From NCBI GenBank assembly GCA_030524055.1, contig JAUNHH010000001.1:172156-236155 (forward strand): DNA of 64,000 bases. The letters are read 5' to 3'. The notes below the pieces were generated by a model. The model did no database searches. It was not told the DNA's origin and saw only the letters and a list, made by a program, of their open reading frames with translations. Below, one piece after another: positions 54,133 to 62,241 of the stretch. Origin of the DNA: Actinomycetaceae bacterium. GTDB taxonomy: Bacteria; Actinomycetota; Actinomycetes; Actinomycetales; Actinomycetaceae. The translations under genes were made by a program, and so were the position numbers. Each line of letters opens with the position of its first letter. Positions within the stretch are counted from its first letter, which is position 1.

Positions 54133-55409
54133 GCCACGTAATTACGCTAGACACACTATTGGAACGCCGATACCTATATAAACTCAGGAAGAAGAACAGA
54201 CCATGGTGGAAGAAGCACTAAGAGAATGCGCGAAGAAATATGGCGAGGCACAGGAAATTCTCCGCGGGGCGGCAGATAACGCCGCCTATGCCGCGTCCTT
54301 GCAGCACCTATTAACCTGCGATAAAAACGAATGCGAATCGCTTCCATTCGATGCGGAAGCAGTGGTAACACATTGTGGCCCTCTCCTCCCAGCCGAGGCA
54401 CTGCATCCTATACGTTTTACGCTCATGCAACTAGCCTGGTCGCTTTCGGTAAGCGCTCAAGTCCTGCCTCTCCTTGCTCGAATCGGGGCCTATTCTCGTC
54501 TAGAAGCCATCCTTCAGTACGCCACAAGTGAATCCACTTCAAAACGACCCAGTCTTCCTATTTTTGCCGCGGAGATCCTGGATGTAGTTGGCGCCTATAA
54601 CTACATTCCCGGATTAGCAATTGATGCCCTAAAGTCCTCCGATAAGCAGATCTACGAGGACGGGGAATTCATTGTTGAATTCCACATGTCAGACGATCCT
54701 ATACGCGTAAAACCCATTTCCTACTCCCCGCACGACGAAGAAAAACTACCCAGTTTCGATACAATCGATAAAGACACCCACAGGGACATCATCACTGCCC
54801 TCGAACACGCCTACACACTGATCCAGTCGACTTTTATTCCACTCGCAAAGGTCCGGAAGGAGGCCAAAACGCGGGAAACTATTCTTAGGTGGCTCACCCC
54901 CATTCATGGCAGATACGACTCGGAGAAGGTCGCCATGGCCTGCCACCTACTTATTACTGGAGGACAATACACTCTCGGGCCATACGCGAAACTTTTAGCA
55001 CCTCTCGCACTCAATGATGAACATTCCGAGCGCGCGCTGCACGTTCTGGCTTACACGCCTTTTTCGCATATGTATAACCCGACCACAAAGGTCCTCAGCG
55101 ACTGGCTGACTAATTGCCCTGGCGAATACGCCCAACGAGTAGAAAAAGCCGCACACATCTACTCATTCCTTGGCCTCACCACGCCCCTAGAAAAACTCAC
55201 CATCAGCTGTCTCCTGGCAAAAGAACCCGAAATCTACGCACTCGGACTCAAATTCACCGAAGACCCATTCTTCACCGACGACCCACTCTTCTTCACCACC
55301 CAGGGCAAATAGAAGGCACCAACCCACCCAAACCCAAGCCCTCTGCTCACCCCCGCTCCTTCCACTCGCACCCCGCGCTCGCCAATCACTGCCACAAACG
55401 CACACAGGC
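54133..55409 (+). repeat. Segmental duplication unit, right copy (gene B4 with flanks)
   Basis: Counterpart of about 46375-47665. Shared upstream sequence includes GCTAGACACA and AACTCAGGAAGAAGAACAG; shared downstream sequence ends CACACAGGC at about 55409, exactly where the terminator of the opposing NlpC gene starts. The right end of the immunity array therefore coincides with the end of a duplicated block. Confidence 0.8.
54203..55312 (+). CDS. Alpha-helical array protein, family B (B4)
   Basis: A 369-residue protein, the last gene of the array, about 80 percent identical to B2 by eye. It differs from B2 mostly in the middle (after TFIPLAKV, and ITGGQYTLGPYAKLLAPLALN), where specificity might lie. 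It has the same AGGAAGAAG ribosome site and the same downstream sequence as B2. It converges with the NlpC/P60 gene, from which two terminator hairpins separate it. Confidence 0.8.
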   Translation: MVEEALRECAKKYGEAQEILRGAADNAAYAASLQHLLTCDKNECESLPFDAEAVVTHCGPLLPAEALHPIRFTLMQLAWSLSVSAQVLPLLARIGAYSRLEAILQYATSESTSKRPSLPIFAAEILDVVGAYNYIPGLAIDALKSSDKQIYEDGEFIVEFHMSDDPIRVKPISYSPHDEEKLPSFDTIDKDTHRDIITALEHAYTLIQSTFIPLAKVRKEAKTRETILRWLTPIHGRYDSEKVAMACHLLITGGQYTLGPYAKLLAPLALNDEHSERALHVLAYTPFSHMYNPTTKVLSDWLTNCPGEYAQRVEKAAHIYSFLGLTTPLEKLTISCLLAKEPEIYALGLKFTEDPFFTDDPLFFTTQGK

Positions 55410-55469
55410 GCCGATGGCTTTCACCATCGGCGCCCATGCTGGCCCTGCTGCTTCCCCGGCGGCAGGGCC
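55407..55469. terminator. Two adjacent terminator hairpins between the array and the NlpC gene
   Basis: Hairpin 1: GGCGCCGATGG (55407-55417) and CCATCGGCGCC (55424-55434), 11 bp perfect with a 6-nt loop. Hairpin 2: GGCCCTGC (55441-55448) and GCAGGGCC (55462-55469). They sit between convergent genes and should stop transcription from both sides, isolating the array. Confidence 0.8.
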
Positions 55470-55540
55470 AGAGTCTTGGCGGTTAGAGCGGCATCATCGG
55501 TCTCAGGGAACCTCAGCCGCCTAACCCTGCCCTGCTGGGA

Positions 55541-57238
55541 TCAGACCACACGCACTGCGTAAGGCATGACGTTATCCCAGTCGTAGATTGCGGTTTCGCG
55601 AACGGGAACTCCAAAGGTGGGAGCCTCGATAATCTGACCGTCACCTAAGTAGATGGCCACGTGGTAGACGGTGCCAACTCCACCCTCGCCCCAGAAGATC
55701 AGGTCACCTGGGATCGCTTCTTCAACGGGGACATGGGTACCTTCTTCGTACTGAGCAACAGACCAGTGGGTCAGCTCAATACCTTGGCTGCGGTAAGCAA
55801 CGGTGACCAGACCAGAGCAGTCGTATCCGGGGCCTTCACCGCCCCACACATACTCTGCGCCAAGCAGAGAACGGGCGTGGGCAATGGCGCCTTGAGCCTT
55901 ATCAGGGTTGTGAGCGGGCTCTTCGGGTTCAGGTTCCGGTTCTGGGGCCGGCTCAGGTTCGGGAGCAGGCTCTACAGGAACGTCTTCAGCCTGAGGTTGG
56001 TCAGGTGCTGGCTGTTCAGGTGCAGGAGCCGGGGCTGGCTCGGGTGCTGGCGCAGGAGCGGGTTCCGGTGCTGGCGCAGGAGCCGGCTCGGGTGTTGGCG
56101 CAGGCGCCGGAGCCGGCGTTTCCTCAGCCGCAGACTGGGGAGCCTGGTCGGCTGATTGAGCCGCAGCGTCGCTGGCAGACTGGGCCCCGCCCTCGTCACC
56201 TGATTGCGGAGCAGCGGACTGTGCGGCATCGTCTGAATCAACGCCAGCAGACGGCGCTTCGTCAGCAGCGGCAACGTCACTTTGTGCCGGATCGGAAGGC
56301 GCAGCATCAGACTGGGCAGCCCCACTTGCTCCGGCGCCTTCCTCCGCACGGGCAGCATTCTCCGCAGCCTCCCGTTCAGCAGCCTCACGCTCGGCAGCCT
56401 CAATACGTGCCCGCTCTTCGGCAGCATTCTTCAGGGCCTCTTCAGCAGCCGCCTTCTCGCGTTCCGCTTCAGCCGCGGTTTCACGCTCATTAATCGACGC
56501 AACCGTCGTATTTTCCTTGCGCGCCAACTCTGCAATCAGAACTTCACGGCGCACAGAGGTATCTTCGCGCTGAGCCACAGCCTTATCAGCAGTAGCCTTG
56601 GCGGCTTTGTAGCGTTCCTCCACCTTAGCGGTGTGGGCAGCCTGGTCTTCCTTAGCCTTCTGCGCGGACTCTGCCATCGCATTCTTGACCTGCTCAAGAG
56701 CAGTCAAGCGCTGCATTTTCGCGTCAGCATTCGCAGAGAATGAGTCCAAGGTATTCGCGCGGGTTTCCACCTCACGCAGGCCATCAGCCTTTAAATATGG
56801 ACTCAACGCATCTAGGCCACTAGAACCTTCACGGTAAGCCGTCTGCGCAATGGCAGCGATTTCCTTCTTCGCTGCCTCAAACTCTTCCTTCGCTGCCTGA
56901 GCTTCAGACTGCGCAGCCTCAGCCTTCTTGGTCGCTTCCTTCAGCGCAACGCGGGCGCCGTTGTATTCCTCGGCAGCTTTCTTGGCCTGGACAACGGCAT
57001 TCTCCGCAGAAGACTTTGCGTTAGCGAGTTCAACTTCGATCTGCGCAATGGACATCTTGGCGGCGTCTTGCGTCACCTTGCCCCGGTCGATTGCCTCACT
57101 GGGCGTTGCCGCATTCGCCATCGAGGGAATGGCGAGTGCAAACGTCGCAAGCACAGCCGCTACTGCACTGCGCCGCACCCTATGGGTCCGTTTCCTCGAT
57201 ACGTAGGTCACTGTTGTGCCACCTGTCGCTGTCGTCAC
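55541..57238 (-). CDS. Secreted NlpC/P60 peptidoglycan endopeptidase with coiled coil
   Basis: A 565-residue RipA-like cell-wall hydrolase that should cleave stem peptides during cell separation. A signal peptide covers about residues 1-43 (ending SMANAATP). A coiled coil rich in Ala, Glu and Lys (about 45-300), likely autoinhibitory as in related hydrolases, comes next. A Pro/Ala/Glu-rich spacer with repeated PAPAPEPAP runs from about 300 to 445. The NlpC/P60 domain is C-terminal, with catalytic Cys in YDCSGLV and His in VYHVAIYLGDG. The spacer includes DEGGAQS, encoded by a copy of the dispersed word (56183). Confidence 0.94.
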   Translation of the reverse strand: MTTATGGTTVTYVSRKRTHRVRRSAVAAVLATFALAIPSMANAATPSEAIDRGKVTQDAAKMSIAQIEVELANAKSSAENAVVQAKKAAEEYNGARVALKEATKKAEAAQSEAQAAKEEFEAAKKEIAAIAQTAYREGSSGLDALSPYLKADGLREVETRANTLDSFSANADAKMQRLTALEQVKNAMAESAQKAKEDQAAHTAKVEERYKAAKATADKAVAQREDTSVRREVLIAELARKENTTVASINERETAAEAEREKAAAEEALKNAAEERARIEAAEREAAEREAAENAARAEEGAGASGAAQSDAAPSDPAQSDVAAADEAPSAGVDSDDAAQSAAPQSGDEGGAQSASDAAAQSADQAPQSAAEETPAPAPAPTPEPAPAPAPEPAPAPAPEPAPAPAPEQPAPDQPQAEDVPVEPAPEPEPAPEPEPEPEEPAHNPDKAQGAIAHARSLLGAEYVWGGEGPGYDCSGLVTVAYRSQGIELTHWSVAQYEEGTHVPVEEAIPGDLIFWGEGGVGTVYHVAIYLGDGQIIEAPTFGVPVRETAIYDWDNVMPYAVRVV

Positions 57239-57701
57239 TAGGGAGCGCTGTCCTGTAGCGCACCGCCTTCGACCCTAGGTCAACATCAGCAACACGTGCA
57301 ACACCGTTTTACTTCGTTCTCAGAAGTCACACACACCCCAACAGACTCATTTGCCACTTATTTCGCTGCTCAGCCGTCACCCTGTCCCACTTGTTGGACA
57401 GTTACTCACTCAGTCTCGACACGCCGAATACCGTGGAGCCCATGTTGCGCCGAATGCCCCGCTGACTGCCCGTCAGCCGCCACGTCCCGTAGGTGAAAAT
57501 CGCCCAGGCACACCGTTGCCCAAGCAATCAGCCACCCAGGCACCTCATCACCCACACCTCGTGAAATATCAGGGCTGCCGTGCAGTCACCCCCATTTGCG
57601 GGAGTACACACGGCCACCATCGCGCCTATCTTTTTGCCGATTTGCGCCGCCGCAGTCGCGTCACTCCCGCTCCGCCAGAAACACCACTTCAAGGAGCTGA
57701 G
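57239..57701. other. 463-bp divergent region between NlpC/P60 and metY genes
   Basis: The region must hold promoters for both directions. I looked for an S-box/SAM-type riboswitch before metY and found no convincing match. No repeat of the window families lies here. The metY frame is open back to 57351, but the AAGGAG site before 57702 marks the real start. Confidence 0.5.
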
Positions 57702-59048
57702 ATGACCACCTTCCGCAACGCCGACAATTGGTCCTTTGAAACAAAGCAGATTCACGCCGGATGGGACCGTGACCCGGCTACGGGAGCCACCTCACTCCCC
57801 ATCCACCAGACCACTTCCTACGCATTCGACTCCGCCGAGCAAGCCGCCGCACGTTTTGCTCTGGAAGAACTTGGCCCTATTTACACGCGCATTACCAACC
57901 CCACTAATGACGCGGTTGAAGCGCGCATTGCTGCCCTCGAAGGGGGCGTTGGCGCCCTGATCGTGTCCTCAGGGCAGTCAGCTTCGGCACTAGCCATTAT
58001 TAATATTGGCTCCGCGGGAGACAATATTATTGCTTCTCCTTCGCTTTATGGCGGCTCGATTACTCTCTTGAAAAATACGTTGGGCCGGCTGGGAATTGAG
58101 ACCCGTTTCGTGACTAATCCAGACGATCCGCAGGAATGGAAATCCCTGGCCGATCAGCGCACCGTTGCTTTCTATGGCGAATCTATTCCTAATCCGAAAG
58201 GCGATATTCTCGATATTGAGCCTATTGCTGCCGCCGCTCACGAGGTCGGGGTCCCTCTGATTGTCGACAATACGGTCGCCACCCCGTATCTGATTCGTCC
58301 CTTTGAGTGGGGGGCAGATATTGTCGTCCATTCAGCGACGAAATATCTTGGCGGCCATGGAACAGCTATTGCTGGCGTTATTGTCGATGCTGGCACATTT
58401 GATTACACCGCTGACCCGCAGCGTTTCCCCTATTTCAATACCCCAGATCCTTCCTACAATGGCCTGGTTTTTGGCCGGGATCTTGGGACAAACTCGCCTT
58501 TTGGCGCCAACCTCTCCTATATTTTGCGCGCCCGCACCCTCGGCCAACGCGACCTTGGTTTTGCTGCCTCACCCTTCAACTCTTTCCTTATTGAGCAGGG
58601 AATCCAAACCCTGTCTTTGCGCGTGGAACGGCATGTGTCTAATGCGCAAGCTGTGGCCGAGTTCCTTAGTGAACATCCTCAAGTTGAGTCCGTGTCCTAT
58701 GCGGGTCTGCCCTCTTCTCCCTACTATGAGCGAGGAAAGAAATACGCTCCGAAGGGAGTTGGTGGCTTGCTCTCCTTTGTCATTAAAGGCGGATCTGAGG
58801 CAGGAAAAGCTTTTGCCTCCGGCCTCGAACTCTTGCCAACGGTTGCCAATATTGGTGACGTAAAGTCCCTGGTGATTCACCCAGCATCAACCACTCACTC
58901 ACAGCTCAGTGAAGAAGAATTACGCGCTGCTGGAATCGAAGGTGGAACTGTGCGCCTGTCTATTGGCATCGAATATATTGACGACATGATTGCCGATCTT
59001 GAGTTGGGTTTTGAGGCTGCTAGAGCGGTCTCAGGGCAGGCAGAGTAA
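57702..59048 (+). CDS. metY: O-acetylhomoserine sulfhydrylase (MetY)
   Basis: A PLP enzyme that makes homocysteine directly from O-acetylhomoserine and sulfide. The 448-residue product belongs to the Cys/Met metabolism family: the PLP lysine lies in VVHSATKYLGGHGT, and the N-terminal start FETKQIHAGWDRDPATGATSLPIHQTTSY and the long length (about 430-450) are those of MetY rather than MetB or MetC. The ATG at 57702 follows AAGGAG. It is 91 bp upstream of metX, which supplies its substrate. Confidence 0.95.
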   Translation: MTTFRNADNWSFETKQIHAGWDRDPATGATSLPIHQTTSYAFDSAEQAAARFALEELGPIYTRITNPTNDAVEARIAALEGGVGALIVSSGQSASALAIINIGSAGDNIIASPSLYGGSITLLKNTLGRLGIETRFVTNPDDPQEWKSLADQRTVAFYGESIPNPKGDILDIEPIAAAAHEVGVPLIVDNTVATPYLIRPFEWGADIVVHSATKYLGGHGTAIAGVIVDAGTFDYTADPQRFPYFNTPDPSYNGLVFGRDLGTNSPFGANLSYILRARTLGQRDLGFAASPFNSFLIEQGIQTLSLRVERHVSNAQAVAEFLSEHPQVESVSYAGLPSSPYYERGKKYAPKGVGGLLSFVIKGGSEAGKAFASGLELLPTVANIGDVKSLVIHPASTTHSQLSEEELRAAGIEGGTVRLSIGIEYIDDMIADLELGFEAARAVSGQAE

Positions 59049-59139
59049 AGCCGCGCCACTGACGCCAACCACACCCCCTGCTGTAAACCTACCCGCCCCC
59101 GCCCTCGCCCATTTTTCCGACCATGTTTTGGAGGCCACG

Positions 59140-60306
59140 ATGACATCGCGACGCGACCTTCCCCCTGCCCCGGTTTCTGGTGGCTGGCATGAAGGGCAGC
59201 CTGCCGCGTTCCGGCGTTTTGCGGATCTCGGTCCGCTGCGTTTGGAAAATGGCAGCACCTTGCCGTCAGTGCGTTTGGCCTATGAAACGTGGGGAACGCT
59301 GGCCAAGGACGGGGGCAATGCGGTTCTTATTGAGCATGCGCTGACGGGGGATGCGCACGTCACTGGCCCTGCGGCGCCGGGGCAGTCCACTCCGGGCTGG
59401 TGGTGTGACATTGTTGGGCCGGGCAAGATTATCGATACTGATCAGTATTTTGTTGTCGCGGCGAATGTGCTGGGCGGTTGTCAGGGGTCAACTGGACCGT
59501 CTTCGCTGGGGCCTGATGGCCGCGCGTGGGGGTCGCGTTTCCCGATTGTTTCTACGCGCGATCAGGTAGAAGCTGAGGTTCGTCTGGCCGATTTATTGGG
59601 GATTAATGCCTGGTCTTTGGTGATTGGAGCCTCCCTTGGGGGGCATCGCGCCATTGAGTGGGCGGTGGCCCATCCGCACCGGGTCGAGCGGCTGATCGTC
59701 GTGGCCTCTGGCGCACAAACTACGGCTGAGCAGGCCGCATGGGCGCATACACAGATTCGTGCGATTGAAATTGATCCGGCGTGGCATGGTGGAGATTATT
59801 ACGATCAGGGCGTTGGGCCGATTTCTGGTTTTTCTTTAGCACGCCAAATTGCACATACGACGTATCGTTCTCCTGAGGAATTAGATACGCGTTTTGGGCG
59901 CCTGCCGCAGCATGAAGAAGATCCTTTACATGGGGGTCGCCTCGCTGTTCAATCCTATTTGGATCACCATGGCGATAAGATTGTTCGCCGTTTTGATGCG
60001 GGCAGTTATGTGACCATTTCCCGCTCCATGATTTCCTTTGATGTGGGGCGTGATCGTGGTGGAGTTCGTGAAGCGCTGCGCGGGGTAACAGCCCGCACTT
60101 TAGTGGTTGCTGTCGATTCTGATCGCCTCTTTTTCCCCGAGCAAGTGGCACAAATTGCGCATGGGGTGGGTGGCGCTTTTTATCGGGAAATTCATTCCGA
60201 TCACGGCCATGATGGTTTCCTTATTGAATCCGATCAGTTGAGCGCTTTATTCGACGAGTTCCTCCATGAGAGGATTCCGGCACGTTCCTCGCATTTGCTT
60301 GGCTAG
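59140..60306 (+). CDS. metX: Homoserine O-acetyltransferase (MetX)
   Basis: MetX acetylates homoserine with acetyl-CoA, the committed step to methionine. The 388-residue alpha/beta-hydrolase has NVLGGCQGSTGPSS, the nucleophile elbow GASLGGHRAIEW (catalytic Ser), the acidic residue in VAVDSDRLFFP and the final catalytic His in DHGHDGFLIE. The ATG at 59140 follows TTGGAGG. The last 66 bp of the gene are part of a 95-bp direct repeat whose second copy lies downstream of the toxin-antitoxin cassette. Confidence 0.95.
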   Translation: MTSRRDLPPAPVSGGWHEGQPAAFRRFADLGPLRLENGSTLPSVRLAYETWGTLAKDGGNAVLIEHALTGDAHVTGPAAPGQSTPGWWCDIVGPGKIIDTDQYFVVAANVLGGCQGSTGPSSLGPDGRAWGSRFPIVSTRDQVEAEVRLADLLGINAWSLVIGASLGGHRAIEWAVAHPHRVERLIVVASGAQTTAEQAAWAHTQIRAIEIDPAWHGGDYYDQGVGPISGFSLARQIAHTTYRSPEELDTRFGRLPQHEEDPLHGGRLAVQSYLDHHGDKIVRRFDAGSYVTISRSMISFDVGRDRGGVREALRGVTARTLVVAVDSDRLFFPEQVAQIAHGVGGAFYREIHSDHGHDGFLIESDQLSALFDEFLHERIPARSSHLLG

Positions 60307-60335
60307 TTTTTTCTTCATGAACGAGGGCGGAGCCC
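60241..60335 (+). repeat. 95-bp direct repeat, copy 1 (3' end of metX)
   Basis: It covers the last 66 bp of metX and 29 bp beyond. It matches 61073-61167 without gaps, with 7 differences (93 percent). Six differences fall in the metX coding part; four of the five altered codons are synonymous and one is Ala to Val. It includes a near-copy of the dispersed word. Confidence 0.95.
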
Positions 60336-60417
60336 GAGCCAATACGGACACTTATCACGTTTATGAGGCCCACGGTAGACTCTTAGTCACACGCACTAAA
60401 GCCTGTGGAGGTGCCCC

Positions 60418-60675
60418 ATGGAAACCATTGCTCACTCTGATCTCATACATCACCCCGCAGAAATCCTCACCCGCGTTCAGACTGGCGAGTCCTTTGAGAT
60501 CACCGATCAAGGCAAAACTATCGCTGTATTGCAGCCTCCCAAGCCCTCACGCCTTGAGCAGCTTCGACAAAGCGGCAGGGTACGAGAAGCACAGCCTCTG
60601 GATTTCACCAACCTCAAGAGAACTCCCGGAGTTAATACTCAAGAACTCCTCGCGGACCTCCGGGCAGATCGATGA
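60418..60675 (+). CDS. Phd/YefM-type antitoxin
   Basis: An 85-residue type II antitoxin. The N-terminal Phd/YefM DNA-binding fold is visible in HSDLIHHPAEILTRVQTGESFEITDQGKTIAVLQPP. The C-terminal part (after RLEQL) should thread onto and block the toxin. It overlaps the toxin gene by 4 bp (ATGA), the usual coupling, and probably represses its own promoter in the 82-bp gap after the metX repeat. The pair is enclosed by the 95-bp repeats. Confidence 0.92.
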   Translation: METIAHSDLIHHPAEILTRVQTGESFEITDQGKTIAVLQPPKPSRLEQLRQSGRVREAQPLDFTNLKRTPGVNTQELLADLRADR

Positions 60676-61073
60676 CACAAGTCATTTACTTGGATACCTC
60701 CGCCGCCCTCAAACTTGTTTTCCAGGAGGCAGAGTCTCAGTTTCTTGCTCATTGGCTTAACGCAACCGCCAATTCCGGCGCTTCGATCTGTTCTTCATTT
60801 CTCCTTTATGTTGAGATGCACTGCGCCGCACGTCGGCGAACCAATTCTGTCCCGTCTTCCATTGAACAGCTCCTATCAGGAATTAGTCTGATCACCCTGT
60901 CTGATACACAACTCATTGATGCCGCCGCAAATTCTTATGGTCTACGTAGTGCTGACGCAATCCATCTCAGCGTTGCACGTTATATCGATTCAGATGCTCT
61001 AGTCACCTACGACAAGGAGATGATTCAAGCGGCAACTAAATCGGGGATTACAGTCGTTTCTCCTGGTGCTTAA
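60672..61073 (+). CDS. VapC-type PIN-domain ribonuclease toxin
   Basis: A 133-residue PIN-domain toxin that should cleave a structured RNA, often tRNA or rRNA. The four acidic metal ligands are in place: Asp8 (YLDTSA), Glu48 (YVEMH), Asp95 (LRSADAIHL) and Asp114 (VTYDKEM). The toxin is intact, so the module is probably active. Its stop codon TAA shares its last base with the start of the second copy of the metX repeat. Confidence 0.93.
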   Translation: MTQVIYLDTSAALKLVFQEAESQFLAHWLNATANSGASICSSFLLYVEMHCAARRRTNSVPSSIEQLLSGISLITLSDTQLIDAAANSYGLRSADAIHLSVARYIDSDALVTYDKEMIQAATKSGITVVSPGA

Positions 61074-61167
61074 GCGCTTTATTCGACGAGTTCCTCCATG
61101 AGAGAATCCCAGTGCGTTCTTCGCATTTGCTTGGCTAGTTTTTTCTTCATGAACGAGGGCGGGGCCC
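61073..61167 (+). repeat. 95-bp direct repeat, copy 2 (orphan metX 3' end)
   Basis: An orphan piece of metX: it still reads SALFDEFLHERIPVRSSHLLG-stop in frame. It begins at the last base of the toxin stop codon. With copy 1 it encloses the antitoxin-toxin pair exactly, which marks the cassette as an insertion at the end of metX. Confidence 0.95.
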
Positions 61168-61175
61168 AAGCACTG

Positions 61176-61249
61176 TGCACCAAACGGGCAAAGGGCGACA
61201 TTTTTGCCTGAAAATCGGCTTTTTTGTCGCCCTCTGCACGAGTGGTGTC
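61176..61249 (-). repeat. 74-bp dispersed repeat, copy 2 (reverse orientation)
   Basis: Reverse complement of the copy at 22438-22511, same length, about 10 mismatches. It contains the inverted pair GGCGACA / TGTCGCC. It lies 12 bp beyond the panC stop codon, where it could act as terminator for panC. Confidence 0.85.
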
Positions 61250-61260
61250 ACGCCGCAGCC

Positions 61261-62241
61261 CTATCCCTGGCCGTGCAGGGTAAAACCGTCATTATCAATC
61301 AGTCGGGTGGCACCTACTCGGGCAGCCACTAAAAGCCTCACCTGCGTATCCTCCAATGGATTGCTATCAGCGAGAATATTAGCCAGTCCCGCATCGCCTG
61401 GCTCATTGGCCACCACGGCCTCTTCAATATCAACCGCATTTCCTTTCGCCACCAGGATTGGCGTAAAAGTCGCATCCTCAACAAGGGCAACATAGTCAAT
61501 ATCCACCCCGCCCTCGCTGATCAGAATGTCGCGAGCGGTCCGCACACAATCAATGGCGCTGCCACCGCTGCTGGCCACCTGCGATCCGGCCCGTAAACTG
61601 CGCACTAAAGCACGCGCACTCACCCGCTGATCCGCAGTTAAATACTGATTTCTACTGGATAATGCGACCCCATCACTATCACGCATAATCGGGCCCGCAA
61701 TAATGCGCACAGGAATATCTAAATCCGCCACCACTTGCCGCAATACAGCCAATTGCTGCGCATCTTTCTGGCCGAAAATCGCAATATCTGGGCGAATAAT
61801 ATTCAGCACTTTCGTCACCACTAAGGCCACTCCAGCAAAATGGGTGGGCCGCGTGGCTCCTTCTAAAATCCGCGCAACAGCCCCAGCATCAATTGTCACT
61901 TCCGTACCGCCGCCATAAATATCCTCATTTGACGGCGCCCATACAAGCGTTGCTCCCGTGCCGGAAAGGGCCTCTATATCTGCATCCAATGTCCGCGGGT
62001 ACGCATCAAAATCTTCACCCGGCGCAAATTGAGTGGGGTTGACGAAAATCGTGACAATCACATTGTCAGCCATTTCTGCGACTCGTCGAACTAAGGATAA
62101 ATGTCCCTCATGTAATGCGCCCATTGTCATGACTAAAGCAGTCGTTCCAATAAGGGCGCTACGAGCCTCAAGAAAATCAGAGCGGGTATGAACCAGAGCA
62201 GGACGCAGTGTCATAGAGCCCATTGTCCCACCCGAGAGCAT
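61261..62241 (-). CDS. panC: Pantothenate synthetase (PanC)
   Basis: PanC joins pantoate and beta-alanine with ATP to make pantothenate, a CoA precursor. Motifs: MTMGALHEGHLSLV (HxGH nucleotidyltransferase signature), FVNPTQF, and SSRNQYL (KMSKS-like loop). The ATG at 62241 directly follows the TAA of the upstream gene, which suggests coupled translation; the ATG at 62214 (MTLRPALVH) is an equally good start by family length. PanB and PanD are not in the window. Confidence 0.94.
   Translation of the reverse strand: MLSGGTMGSMTLRPALVHTRSDFLEARSALIGTTALVMTMGALHEGHLSLVRRVAEMADNVIVTIFVNPTQFAPGEDFDAYPRTLDADIEALSGTGATLVWAPSNEDIYGGGTEVTIDAGAVARILEGATRPTHFAGVALVVTKVLNIIRPDIAIFGQKDAQQLAVLRQVVADLDIPVRIIAGPIMRDSDGVALSSRNQYLTADQRVSARALVRSLRAGSQVASSGGSAIDCVRTARDILISEGGVDIDYVALVEDATFTPILVAKGNAVDIEEAVVANEPGDAGLANILADSNPLEDTQVRLLVAARVGATRLIDNDGFTLHGQG

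Noticed and set aside
41872-55320. Orphan toxin tips or transposon remnants between the array genes
   Set aside because: Gaps are short, mostly under 130 bp; apart from the 51-codon ORF at 43071 no frame or inverted repeat of an insertion sequence was seen.
57351-57701. N-terminal extension of MetY
   Set aside because: AAGGAG before 57702 and the family N terminus (FETKQIHAG) fix the start; the extension has no family similarity.
57239-57701. SAM-sensing riboswitch upstream of metY
   Set aside because: I compared the region with the S-box and SAM-IV core sequences as I know them and saw no convincing core; a covariance-model search would settle it.
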